This document shows positions 34,101-41,951 of a DNA stretch of 47,515 nt, piece by piece (position 1 is the first letter of the stretch; the number at the start of each line of letters is the position of its first letter). The stretch is from the NCBI GenBank assembly GCA_029571905.1, contig JAKPXU010000125.1:1-47515 (forward strand), given 5' to 3'. The DNA is from Acidobacteriota bacterium. Lineage in GTDB: Bacteria; Acidobacteriota; Aminicenantia; Aminicenantales; Saccharicenantaceae. The notes under the pieces are model-generated. The model did not search any database and had not been told where the DNA came from. It saw nothing but the letters and a program-made list of their open reading frames with translations. The translations under genes were made by a program, and so were the position numbers.

Positions 34101-34255
34101 TCATTGAATATAGTCAGAAATACCCCCAGGGACCTTATGCCTGTTTTTACACTTATGCCCTGGTCAAAATTGGTCAGAAGAGCCCAGCTGAACTTGTTAA
34201 AGAAAAACCCAGGCTGCCCGACGCCTTTAAGCCTCAACTTGAAAAACTATTGTAA
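31199..34255 (+). CDS. DUF5107 and tetratricopeptide repeat lipoprotein
   Basis: 1018 aa. A signal peptide ends in a lipobox-like TSAC, with C31 as the likely lipidated residue. Residues about 60-380 match DUF5107, a galactose-mutarotase-like sugar-binding beta-sandwich: YLEVSILPEVGGKVWGAKD, then GPWVSGGIEFNFGVIGHSPA and KTRWTNPGPFHQSYYAWMNA. From about residue 475 to the C-terminus the protein is a helical solenoid of TPR units, for example ALEKYLEVIKKEPRHVRALS and EKAMEYGHKALEVSMYDPEA. DUF5107-TPR fusions occur in Bacteroidota and Aminicenantes-like genomes, and a role in recognising or handling glycans at the envelope is inferred. GGAG stands 8-9 nt before the ATG. It is probably monocistronic. 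Confidence 0.88.
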   Translation: MSVILNENRGRSLLIWSIPVIILFLIFTSACSRPSEVTYSIKKESIITYPFSDPDPIPVFARSSISGAGAKIYPYFVFNGFSHESRPQEWTVVRLKNKYLEVSILPEVGGKVWGAKDLKTGREFIYTNKVLKFREIALRGPWVSGGIEFNFGVIGHSPATATPVDYHLEKKPDGSVACTVGNYDWPSRSRWEVTIIVHPDRAYFETKTRWTNPGPFHQSYYAWMNAAIPVAEDLHYVVPGRYYIGHDYSVPLDTWPVDRESRDLAWYKNNAFDGSKSYFVVGQYDNFFGAYYLNSDAGYGHWSLYSDMPGKKIWIWDLSQAGEIWVNLLTDNDGQYSEPQTGRLFNQSDHGTFTPASSDRWPEIWFPYYGIGEMTGVNPPVVVSLHPRGNGYELGIFALEKIKDNLLVKEDKKEILSEKIQLNPTEKKLFQLNNISEPEKLVVFLGKKIIHQHDQKTKVLSRPFNFHRPTGDSAESLYLAGELLQNEREPAGALEKYLEVIKKEPRHVRALSRLAELYLWRGEPEKAMEYGHKALEVSMYDPEANFIYGLTLRKLNKLTGAKEALGWAARQATHALPAYLQLAELAVAERDYILGDEYARRAASFGQDNPLPFELLATVSRLQGKKEIAKKFIDQLVELDPLSHLARYESYLLEPSDRLLENFVLSIKNEFPGETYLELALHYLSIGQEENALELLQLSPPNPEILTWLAFLTREVAREQSQDYLEKAGSASPYLVFPFRQESIPVFEWAASAKPDCWKFRYYLGLIFWHKNRIEEAKGLFKTLDEADYYPVFIARAYLNPDQKGKGYDDFKRANALSPEAWRTWHHLINFELTNRLEKEALNHSMAGLEKFPENIYLQSDMVKALMVSNEFQSASKLLDRMNVLPYEGASEVHDLFARTHLHLALDNMLEGNWKTAIEEIARSREYPVQLGTGRPFAPDERMQDYLEAICLEHLGQKEEAHQKYIDIIEYSQKYPQGPYACFYTYALVKIGQKSPAELVKEKPRLPDAFKPQLEKLL

Positions 34256-34264
34256 AGCCCAAGA

Positions 34265-35950
34265 TTATTTCCAGGGCTTATAATCCACAAGCTCCAGATG
34301 ATAAGGATTCTCCAGGCGGTAGAAAGCGAAATAGTCGCCACTGGCAGGGACCAACTTAAATTTAAAGTAGCGAATCAAACCATAATCTGACTGCGGTTCC
34401 AGCAAGCAGGGAATCAGGTTAGCCGCCGGCTGAAGGCACGAAACAAAAAAATCTCCCCTCTTTAGCAACAGGCTTTGCTCTTCCTTTTGTACTTCAATTT
34501 TCTCGGGTGCCAGATAATCAGCTCTGGCCGGTACCAGATCAGTAATCCGGTAAGCAGCTATTTTAACCGGGGTGGCCTTATCGATCATCTGAACCCTGAT
34601 TCCATGAGCTAGAAGGACATCTATCACCTCCTGTCTATCACCGGGAATGATATAACCAAGCGGCCGGCTCACTACCAGCCTCGATTCAACTCGTGGAAAC
34701 CAGTTTTTCTCCACCCTGGTGACAACTTTTAAATTGGAAGGGCCACGATAAGGAGTGATGTCCTCAGCTGTTAAAAAATCGCCAGCCTTTTTATCAACCT
34801 TAAGGATCCCCCTGATCGGGGATTCAGAGCGAACGAAGGACTTGACAACCAGTTGAGGTTGTTCTGGATCGCGGACATAATCCATTCTTAAATGAACAGG
34901 GTCGTCAGTCGCTCTGGCCTCAGCTCTCTTTTGAAGGCTGTCCCTTAGTTCCTTCACCAGGTTGACTATCTCACTGGCCCGGTCTGCTACAATTTCAGCC
35001 AGAGCTCTGATTCCCTGATATTGCCAGTTAGTCCTGGCTTCCAGCGTTTCCAGATCATGTCGCGAGGCGCCTTCCTGAATAAAAGCTAAGGTTTCATAAA
35101 TGCCAAGGCTGTTTCGGCCATCATTCAGGTCAGTTGTGCTGTAACGCCACATCAGTTCTCGTTCTTGCCCGGGAGTTAATCTAGCCCCGGATGAAGTGTC
35201 AAGGCCGATATAATCGCTCACCAGGTATTCATGAAAGGTTATATTCTTTGATTGGAGCTTCCGCTCGATCGCCGACAATATGACCCGGCGAGAATAATCC
35301 TGAAGCGATTGATTAATATTGAGGTTAGAAACACAACCAACAGACACCCGATAGTAATCGTCACCTTTTTCATGGATATCCATCGTCACTTCAGGCCGAT
35401 ATAGGTTAAAAACTCGGTGAATTGTCCGGGTGCTTTCTCCCTCAAGTTTTACGTGGTCACGATTAAGATCAAGGCCAATTTCATTTTGCCTCACATTGTA
35501 AAAGTTGCCGTAAGGATTGGCTTGCGGTATGACCAGTACGTTTACCTTTTTGAGAAGTGGCTTTAGATCACCGACAGCCAGATCTCTGATCAGACGCAAG
35601 GCTGCTTCCTTGGCTGATTGTTCGTTGCCATGCTGCGAAGCAATATAAAGAATAGTTGGCTTCTGGCGATTCAGGGCCTGAGGCTCAACTATCCCTTCCT
35701 CAGTCAGCAAACAAAGGTAAAGATCTTTAGAAGGATAATTGTCCACCTCTTTTGTTCGCCCCACCAGCCTGACTTTCAGCACCCCTGATTGACTCTGCAG
35801 CCTGGAAAGAAATCTGGCAATATCTTCGTTCTGGCTATAGCTGACATATCTTACTTCTTCTGCTGGTGTTTTAAGGTCAGCAGCTCCGAGCAAAGCAACC
35901 AGGTTACAAACAAAAATAAAACCAAAGATAACTTGTTTTTTAAAGCTCAT
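34265..35950 (-). CDS. Exported M14 family zinc carboxypeptidase
   Basis: 561 aa. The signal peptide is at residues 1-23. Zinc ligands fit H107 and E110 (SQHGNEQS) and H193 (MDIHEKGD). The substrate-binding Asn-Arg pair is N163-R164 (LDLNRDH), and E286 (LGIYETLAF) can serve as the catalytic base. The catalytic domain is about residues 35-330; the remaining 230 residues form beta-rich C-terminal domains of unknown role. It likely trims peptides outside the inner membrane. GGAGGG lies before the ATG at 35950. It is 105 bp downstream of the C45-like gene on the same strand and may share its transcript. Confidence 0.9.
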   Translation of the reverse strand: MSFKKQVIFGFIFVCNLVALLGAADLKTPAEEVRYVSYSQNEDIARFLSRLQSQSGVLKVRLVGRTKEVDNYPSKDLYLCLLTEEGIVEPQALNRQKPTILYIASQHGNEQSAKEAALRLIRDLAVGDLKPLLKKVNVLVIPQANPYGNFYNVRQNEIGLDLNRDHVKLEGESTRTIHRVFNLYRPEVTMDIHEKGDDYYRVSVGCVSNLNINQSLQDYSRRVILSAIERKLQSKNITFHEYLVSDYIGLDTSSGARLTPGQERELMWRYSTTDLNDGRNSLGIYETLAFIQEGASRHDLETLEARTNWQYQGIRALAEIVADRASEIVNLVKELRDSLQKRAEARATDDPVHLRMDYVRDPEQPQLVVKSFVRSESPIRGILKVDKKAGDFLTAEDITPYRGPSNLKVVTRVEKNWFPRVESRLVVSRPLGYIIPGDRQEVIDVLLAHGIRVQMIDKATPVKIAAYRITDLVPARADYLAPEKIEVQKEEQSLLLKRGDFFVSCLQPAANLIPCLLEPQSDYGLIRYFKFKLVPASGDYFAFYRLENPYHLELVDYKPWK

Positions 35951-36055
35951 GCCGGCTTCCCTCCGCTCATAATTTAAATCATTTAAATCTCAATTATATA
36001 AGTCATTTTTTCTACCCGGGACTGAAATCTTTCGGCTAGATATTCAGTCTCCAGC

Positions 36056-37303
36056 TCATTTTAAATCCGAAAATTCCAGCAGTAAAGATTGCCAGACAAA
36101 ATCAGCTATTTCTGACTGAAAGCGGGCAACTTTTTCAGCCGGTTCCATTTTCTTTTCCCAGAAAGCCAGTTGGGCCGCCGTCCTTTCCAGTACCTGGTTT
36201 TCGATCCGCAGAATTTTGGTCAGCAATCCTTCTCCTCCATAAGTTCTCAGGCGAGTCACATTAAGATACTGTGGCATCCGACCTCTTTTATCAGGATATA
36301 GAAATTCTACGACTTTCCTTGAGTGAGCATTCAGCTGACAGGTTTCCTGGCCCGGAGCAGAAGCCACCTCCGGTACCTGACCCGCATAAGGCCAGACAGG
36401 AATGGCCACTGAAGTTATTGGCTGGCCAAGTATAACCCACATGGTAGCCAGATCGGCTCTCTGCGGAGAGGGAGCACCGGAGAAAACAATAGCTGCCACC
36501 GAACTATTACGGTTTATAGTGTCATTGGTATTGATATACAACGGTCTGGCTGGATCTTGAGGCAAGCTGACCACCAGAGGATAAGAGTGAAGCTTTTCCT
36601 GATTGAGGTCTCTGGCCGCCTGCTGCAGAATAAAACGCACATCAAGCTGCCCGGTAGCCTGAGCCATCTCAGCCAGATGAGACATTCTCTCCGCTCTTAT
36701 GAATCCGCCACCCTGGTGATAATCAGGTGAAGTATAAGCAAAATTTGTTCTGACCAGATAGCCAAAAGGGGCCACTTTCCTGTCAGCTGTGTCAAAGCGG
36801 GTATAAAATTCACTGGATGTCTCAAAAAAGACAGCCCCACCGAGGGCATCAATTACCCCAAAATTAGCAGCCAGATCGTGCCGGCCTTTTTCCCGTTGCA
36901 ATAGCTTTTCGACCTCATCAACTGTGGCACATTCTCCCAAAGCCAGCTTCATAAAAAGTCCATTATCGGCCCCATCAAACTTTTTTTGGCTGAGAGCCAG
37001 ATCATCAGCTTGCGAATTGATTATGGCCAGGCCCTTTTCATTTAACCCACCCCAGATTTCCTGGCCGGAGGCATCAGCTGAATTGATCAGGCCAATGAAG
37101 TTATATTTTTTACCATGAAAATACATTAGTTTATTAAAGACATCAGGAGCATCGCGATTTTTCCAGAGCAATGGCCGTCCATTGGCTGTCGCCCGGCCAG
37201 AAGCTACGATCAGGGTGCAAGCAGAAGCCCTCTCCCCGACCGGTTGAATAAAGACCAGCGCCAGAGATAATAAAATAAAAAACAAAGCTTTTCTTCTTCT
37301 CAT
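36056..37303 (-). CDS. Exported Ntn hydrolase, C45/linear amide hydrolase-like
   Basis: 415 aa. The signal peptide ends with ASA in front of C29, so signal cleavage would directly expose the catalytic N-terminal Cys (ASA-CTLIVASGRATANG). The following PLLWKNRDA, GGLNEKGLAIINSQ and ANFGVIDALGGAVFFETSS fit the C45/choloylglycine-hydrolase-like Ntn fold, as does YLVRTNFAYTSP. Family members cleave or transfer acyl groups on linear amides, so the target may be an N-acylated amino acid, peptide or lipid; the substrate cannot be given. A CAGGAGT ribosome site precedes the ATG. It is followed by the M14 peptidase. Confidence 0.83.
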   Translation of the reverse strand: MRRRKALFFILLSLALVFIQPVGERASACTLIVASGRATANGRPLLWKNRDAPDVFNKLMYFHGKKYNFIGLINSADASGQEIWGGLNEKGLAIINSQADDLALSQKKFDGADNGLFMKLALGECATVDEVEKLLQREKGRHDLAANFGVIDALGGAVFFETSSEFYTRFDTADRKVAPFGYLVRTNFAYTSPDYHQGGGFIRAERMSHLAEMAQATGQLDVRFILQQAARDLNQEKLHSYPLVVSLPQDPARPLYINTNDTINRNSSVAAIVFSGAPSPQRADLATMWVILGQPITSVAIPVWPYAGQVPEVASAPGQETCQLNAHSRKVVEFLYPDKRGRMPQYLNVTRLRTYGGEGLLTKILRIENQVLERTAAQLAFWEKKMEPAEKVARFQSEIADFVWQSLLLEFSDLK

Positions 37304-37452
37304 AACAATTACTCCTGATTTTTTTAAATCATGATAACATTATTGGCAGGATCAGAGCCAGAAAAAGAAACAGACAGAAGCCCAAACTAATCTTCCCTGA
37401 CTGGAGGAGCTCTGATGAGCAGAATTTTTGAGTCAGTATATTTAAGTTATTT

Positions 37453-37488
37453 CCTTCCATCTTTTTAAAGTTAGCTACAGATGGAAGG
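37453..37488. repeat. Inverted repeat with 10-bp arms downstream of the EF-G paralogue
   Basis: CCTTCCATCT and AGATGGAAGG are perfect complements separated by 16 nt. The element lies about 80 bp after the stop of the EF-G paralogue. No T-tract follows on either strand, so an intrinsic terminator is doubtful; an mRNA 3' stem or a protein site is possible. Confidence 0.4.
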
Positions 37489-37564
37489 CAAAACAGCTAG
37501 TTTTAAACCACCTGTCCTCACTCAGCCTGTGGCCGCCCGATCATAGAGGCCAGCAGCAACTGCT

Positions 37565-39658
37565 TTATTCTTCCTCTGGTTTTATCCGCCCTTCTTTTAC
37601 TGCCTCGGCAATAATTTTCTGCTGGATCTGAGCTGGAACTTCTTCATAATGGGAGAATTCCATCAAAAAGGACCCGCGGCCACCGGTAATGGAAGTTAAA
37701 GTTGGCTCAAAATCCAGCATTTCCGACATGGGAACTTGAGCCCTTAAAATCCTCATATTTCCCTTTTGTTCCATACCCTGAACTTTCCCACGACGGCTGT
37801 TCAAAGCCCCCATGATATCACCCATATAGGCTTCTGGAGTATAGATCTCAACATTCATAATTGGCTCGAGGATAGTCGGTCTGGCTTCTTTCATGGCTTT
37901 TTTGAATGCCATGGAGGCCGCAATCTTAAAAGCAATATCGGAAGAGTCCACCTCATGGTAAGATCCATCATAGAGAATGACCTTAAAATCAACTACCGGA
38001 TAGCCAGCCAGGACTCCCTTCTTTCTGGCCTCCTGAATTCCCTTTTCAATCGAGGGAATATAGTTCTTGGGAATTGCTCCACCGAAAATCTTATCTTCAA
38101 ATTCAAAATCTTTACCTCGCGGCAAAGGTTCCATTTTAATCTTGACGTCGCCGTACTGACCGCGTCCCCCTGTCTGCTTTTTATACTTGCCTTGAACATC
38201 AGACCTGCCCTTAATCGTTTCTCGATAAGGAATTTTAGGCGGCTTCAGCTCAACATCCACATTGTAACGCTTTTTTAATTTTTCAGTCACGATTCTGACA
38301 TGTAATTCGCCATTACCTGAAATCAGCAATTGATTAGTTTCAGGATCTCTCTCTATTCTGATAGTTGGATCTTCTTCAGTTATCCGGTGGGTAGCCTGTG
38401 AAATTTTATCCTCATCAGCCCTGGTCTTGGGCTCAATGGCAAAAGAAATAGAAGGCTCTGGAAACTTAATTGGTTCAAATTCAATATTCGTACCCTTAGC
38501 ACATAAAGTATCGCCGGTTAAGGTAGCTTTGAGCTTGGCGGTGGCCACAATGTCGCCAGCTTTAGCCTGGCCAGCCGGAATCTGCTCTTTACCCTGCAGA
38601 AAAAATAGCCCACCTAATTTTTCTTCAGTCTCTTTATTCGGATTATAAACAGTCGCATCTGAGCTGACCTTGCCAGCAAAAATTCTCATTAGAGTAATAC
38701 GACCTGTATAAGGATCTGATAATGTCTTAAAGACCAGAGCAGCCAGTGGCCCTTCCAATGACAGATCTAATTCCCCTTCCTGACCGTTAATCCTGGCTTT
38801 TATTTTGCCTTTGTCCAGTGGCGATGGCAGATAATCAACCAGCCCGTCCATAACAAGTTGAGCCCCGATGTTGGCCAGAGCAGAAACAGCATAGATTGGA
38901 AATAGCTGGTGTTGAAAAACACTTTTTCTCAACCCCTGGACAAGCTCGTCGCGACTTAATTCTCCTTGTTCGAAATATTTTTCCATTAACTGCTCATCGC
39001 TTTCGGCCACCGTTTCCACCAGCTGGGTATAACGTTTCTGCACTTCAGCCTGAAGTTCAGCTGGAATTTCACTTTCTTTAAACTGACCGCTTTCATCTTT
39101 TTCGAAGATGTAAGCCTTCTGCTGTAATAGATCTACAACTCCGCTGAAATTCTTTTCTTCCCCAATTGGAATTTGTACCGGAATAGCCTGCCGGCCAAAA
39201 AATTGCTGAATCTGTTCTACTGCCCGATTAAAACTCGAATTTTCACGATCGAGTTTATTGATGGCTATAATCCTGGGGAGTTTCAGTTCTTCCAGCATTT
39301 CCCAGACTTTTTCAGTACCAACCTCGACACCAGCCACACCGCAGACTATCAGCAGGGCTGAGTCTACTGCTCTTAAACCGGCCCGCGTATCCCAGAGAAA
39401 ACTGGAATAGCCGGGTGTATCAATGATATTGATTTTGTGATCTTTCCATTCCACAAAACAGGGAGTAGAATTTATAGAAATCTTCCGCTCTATCTCTTCC
39501 GGGTCGTAATCAGTAATCGTGTTGCCTTTATCGACTTTGGTCAACCGGCTGGTCACCCCGGCCTCAAAAAGCATGGCCGCAGTCAAAGATGTCTTACCGG
39601 AAGATCCATGTCCGACGATGGCTACATTCCTTAGCTGTTCTGGACTATAATCCTTCAT
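37565..39658 (-). CDS. fusA2: EF-G-like translational GTPase paralogue (FusA2 type)
   Basis: 697 aa from the ATG at 39658, which has GGAGG 7 nt upstream. The frame is open to an ATG at 39718, but a promoter at 39721-39749 would start transcription after that codon, so the shorter form is preferred. The P-loop is GHGSSGKT (16-23), G3 is DTPGY (80-84) and G4 is NKLD (134-137). EF-G domains II-V follow, with QTGGRGQYGDVKI in domain IV and ALNSRRGKVQGMEQKG in domain V. The switch-II His of canonical EF-G/EF-Tu (DTPGH) is Tyr, as known for EF-G-like paralogues that do not replace true EF-G. The main EF-G is probably elsewhere. Its role on the ribosome is unresolved. Confidence 0.92.
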   Translation of the reverse strand: MKDYSPEQLRNVAIVGHGSSGKTSLTAAMLFEAGVTSRLTKVDKGNTITDYDPEEIERKISINSTPCFVEWKDHKINIIDTPGYSSFLWDTRAGLRAVDSALLIVCGVAGVEVGTEKVWEMLEELKLPRIIAINKLDRENSSFNRAVEQIQQFFGRQAIPVQIPIGEEKNFSGVVDLLQQKAYIFEKDESGQFKESEIPAELQAEVQKRYTQLVETVAESDEQLMEKYFEQGELSRDELVQGLRKSVFQHQLFPIYAVSALANIGAQLVMDGLVDYLPSPLDKGKIKARINGQEGELDLSLEGPLAALVFKTLSDPYTGRITLMRIFAGKVSSDATVYNPNKETEEKLGGLFFLQGKEQIPAGQAKAGDIVATAKLKATLTGDTLCAKGTNIEFEPIKFPEPSISFAIEPKTRADEDKISQATHRITEEDPTIRIERDPETNQLLISGNGELHVRIVTEKLKKRYNVDVELKPPKIPYRETIKGRSDVQGKYKKQTGGRGQYGDVKIKMEPLPRGKDFEFEDKIFGGAIPKNYIPSIEKGIQEARKKGVLAGYPVVDFKVILYDGSYHEVDSSDIAFKIAASMAFKKAMKEARPTILEPIMNVEIYTPEAYMGDIMGALNSRRGKVQGMEQKGNMRILRAQVPMSEMLDFEPTLTSITGGRGSFLMEFSHYEEVPAQIQQKIIAEAVKEGRIKPEEE

Positions 39659-39720
39659 CCTAGTTCCTCCAGTGATTGGCTTTTCCAGCTCAAGAAGCAA
39701 TTCTTGGCTTACAGGCATAT

Positions 39721-39749
39721 ATAATAGTAAAAATAATTTAGAGACTCAA
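39721..39749 (-). promoter_or_regulatory. Candidate sigma70-type promoter of the EF-G paralogue
   Basis: On the minus strand TTGAGT, a 17-bp spacer and TATTAT. The predicted transcription start near 39714 gives a 56-nt leader to the 39658 ATG and argues against the 39718 start. Confidence 0.55.
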
Positions 39750-39762
39750 GGACAACAGCCGA

Positions 39763-40686
39763 TTATTTTTCCTTCGCTTCTCTTTCTAATCTGGCCTCGA
39801 GAGCTGGAGGTAAAGGACTTTCGAATTCTACCTTCTCTCCACTCAATGGGTGTCTGAACGATAGCCGAAAGGCATGAAGAAACAATCTCCGCTCCTGTCG
39901 TCGTCTGTTCCCTTGAGTCTGACCATAGCGACTGTCACCGACCAGCGGATGACCGATAGCAGCCAGATGAACTCTCAATTGATGGGTTCTTCCGGTCAAA
40001 GGCTTCAGGGCTAAAAAGGTGGAATGCCGGAATTCCCGGAGGACCTCATATCTGGTTAAGGCCAACCGGGGCTTTTTGCTTTTAACCGACATTTTTTGCC
40101 GCAGAGCTGGATGACGGCCAACCGGCAGGTCAATTATCCCCTCTTTTTCTTTAAATCGTCCTCTGGCCAGACCTAAATAAATTTTTTCAACCGTCCGATC
40201 CTCAAATTGCTGTCTTAAGGAATTATAAGCAGCCTGAGTTCTGGCCACGACTATCAATCCGGAAGTGTCTTTATCGAGGCGATGAACAATACCTGGCCTT
40301 AGCGGGGAACCAACCTCTTTGATCTCAGGATAGTAAAAAATCAGGCCGTTAGCCAGGGTTCCGCCAGTCAAGCCAGCTCCAGGATGGACAACCAGACCGA
40401 ACGGTTTATTGATCACCAGAATTTGCTCATCCTCATAAATGACCTCAAGTTCTATCGGCTGTGCTTCAAGATCGCTAGTGGCCGCCTTTTCTTCGACTGA
40501 AATTTCCACCACTTCCTGCGGCTTTAATTTCTGCCCGGGCCGAGCGATCAGGCCATTGACCTTCACCTGGCCATCTTTAATAGCTTTCTGAATTCTGGAC
40601 CGGCTGAGCTGCGGTATTTTCTCCCTGAGAAAAAGATCTAATCTCTTTATTTCACCAGGGGCAACCTGAAACCTAGACCTGATCAT
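39763..40686 (-). CDS. RluD-family 23S rRNA pseudouridine synthase
   Basis: 307 aa. An N-terminal S4 RNA-binding domain (about 12-75; RLDLFLREKIPQLSRSRIQK) is followed by the catalytic RluA-type domain with the HRLDKDTSGLIVVART motif, whose Asp is the catalytic residue, and LKPLTGRTHQLRVHLA. It converts uridine to pseudouridine in large-subunit rRNA, most likely the helix 69 sites as RluD does; the exact target is inferred. It overlaps the lgt end by 14 bp, so it is part of the ileS-lspA-lgt operon, as in many bacteria where rluD follows lspA. Confidence 0.93.
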   Translation of the reverse strand: MIRSRFQVAPGEIKRLDLFLREKIPQLSRSRIQKAIKDGQVKVNGLIARPGQKLKPQEVVEISVEEKAATSDLEAQPIELEVIYEDEQILVINKPFGLVVHPGAGLTGGTLANGLIFYYPEIKEVGSPLRPGIVHRLDKDTSGLIVVARTQAAYNSLRQQFEDRTVEKIYLGLARGRFKEKEGIIDLPVGRHPALRQKMSVKSKKPRLALTRYEVLREFRHSTFLALKPLTGRTHQLRVHLAAIGHPLVGDSRYGQTQGNRRRQERRLFLHAFRLSFRHPLSGEKVEFESPLPPALEARLEREAKEK

Positions 40687-41476
40687 TCTTTCTCTGTTTT
40701 AAAATGAGATATAAAGCCAGCCCGACTGCCAGGCCAATCAGGCAATAAAGCTGGGATAAGGACAGGCTGGTCAGAGCACTTTCTCCGAGTATAAGGTAAG
40801 TGCTCACATCATGATCTCCACGGAAATACTCTGTAAAAAAGCGGATGACAGAATAATTCATAATATAAAAGCAAAAGACCTGACCGTTGAAAGTTTTTTT
40901 CTTATAAATTGCCAGCAAAACCAGAAAATTTAAAAAATTGAGAGCGGCCTCATAGAGCTGGACTGGATGCAAAGGCACATTAAGAGGAATACCAGTTAGT
41001 TCATGGGCATAAGTGTTTTTAAAAACTGTACCCCAGGGCAGCGAGCAGGTCCGGCCATAACAACAACCAGCTGAAAAACAGCCCAGCCGGCCAAAGCCAT
41101 GTCCCAGAGCAATGGCTGGAGCAATAAGGTCAGACACCGGCCAGAGGGGAATCTTCTTTTTCCTGAAATAAAGAATGGCAAAAATCACCCCAAACGTCAG
41201 GCCCCCCTGAAAGACGCCGCCCGAGCGGGCCAGGCTGATGAGTTCTGACGGGTTATGGATATAAAAAGAAAAATGGCCGAAAAGAAGAAACAGTTTGGCT
41301 CCGATTAATGAGACCAGAATTATCCAGAAGGCAGCATCAATCAGCTGGTTAGGATCAAAGCCGGCTTTTTTCCCCTGAACATAGACAAACCACAGCCCGG
41401 CCGCTACTCCTAAAGCCATAAAAAAGCCATAGGTATGGATGGTCAGTGGCCCGATTTTAAGCAGGATGGGATACAC
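40673..41476 (-). CDS. lgt: Prolipoprotein diacylglyceryl transferase
   Basis: 267 aa with about seven membrane helices. The Lgt signature region is GHGFGRLGCFSAGCCYGR, followed by HPVQLYEAALNF. The N-terminal IHTYGFFMALGVAAG is also typical. It attaches diacylglycerol to the lipobox cysteine of prolipoproteins, the step before LspA cleavage; both genes are adjacent and overlap by 20 bp. AAAGGA lies upstream of the ATG inside lspA. A likely client in this window is the DUF5107-TPR lipoprotein. Confidence 0.96.
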   Translation of the reverse strand: MYPILLKIGPLTIHTYGFFMALGVAAGLWFVYVQGKKAGFDPNQLIDAAFWIILVSLIGAKLFLLFGHFSFYIHNPSELISLARSGGVFQGGLTFGVIFAILYFRKKKIPLWPVSDLIAPAIALGHGFGRLGCFSAGCCYGRTCSLPWGTVFKNTYAHELTGIPLNVPLHPVQLYEAALNFLNFLVLLAIYKKKTFNGQVFCFYIMNYSVIRFFTEYFRGDHDVSTYLILGESALTSLSLSQLYCLIGLAVGLALYLILKQRKNDQV

Positions 41477-41951
41477 GTCCTTTACTCCTCAAAAGATCGA
41501 ACAATAACAGAATAACACCAACCGTGATGCAGCTATCAGCCAGATTAAAAAATGGCCAGTGAAAACTGCCAGCATAAAAGTCAAGAAAATCAATAACATA
41601 GCCACGGAAAAGACGGTCTAGAATGTTTCCAATTGCCCCACCGATAATTAAAGAAAGTGACAGGCGAGAAAGAACCAGCTCAGCCGGAGTCTTAAAGAAA
41701 TAATAAACTACCACTCCCAGAGCCAGGATAGCCCCGAGATTAAGCAGAATTCTGGCTGCAGGATACTGACTATTACTCAGAAAACCAAAAATTGCGCCAC
41801 GATTGTGGACCCGGGTTAAATTAAAAAAACCAGGAATAACCGGAACGACCTCATAAAGGGAAATAGATCTGGCTACCAGGTATTTGGTCAGTTGATCCAG
41901 TGCTATCCAGACTAAAATAAACAGATAATAAAAATGATTTTTTAACTTCAT
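41457..41951 (-). CDS. lspA: Lipoprotein signal peptidase II
   Basis: 164 aa, four membrane helices. The two catalytic aspartates are in GGAIGNILDRLFRGYVIDF and FNLADSCITVGVI, and FFNLTRVHNRGAIFGFLS is the conserved NxGAAF-like segment. It cuts prolipoprotein signal peptides after Lgt modification. Its start overlaps the ileS stop by 4 bp (ATGA), implying coupled translation, and its end overlaps lgt. Confidence 0.96.
   Translation of the reverse strand: MKLKNHFYYLFILVWIALDQLTKYLVARSISLYEVVPVIPGFFNLTRVHNRGAIFGFLSNSQYPAARILLNLGAILALGVVVYYFFKTPAELVLSRLSLSLIIGGAIGNILDRLFRGYVIDFLDFYAGSFHWPFFNLADSCITVGVILLLFDLLRSKGRVSHPA

Noticed and set aside
39659-39718. Upstream ATG at 39718 as the start of the EF-G paralogue
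   Set aside because: It lies before the predicted transcription start and lacks a ribosome site; the 39658 ATG has GGAGG and matches the family N-terminus.
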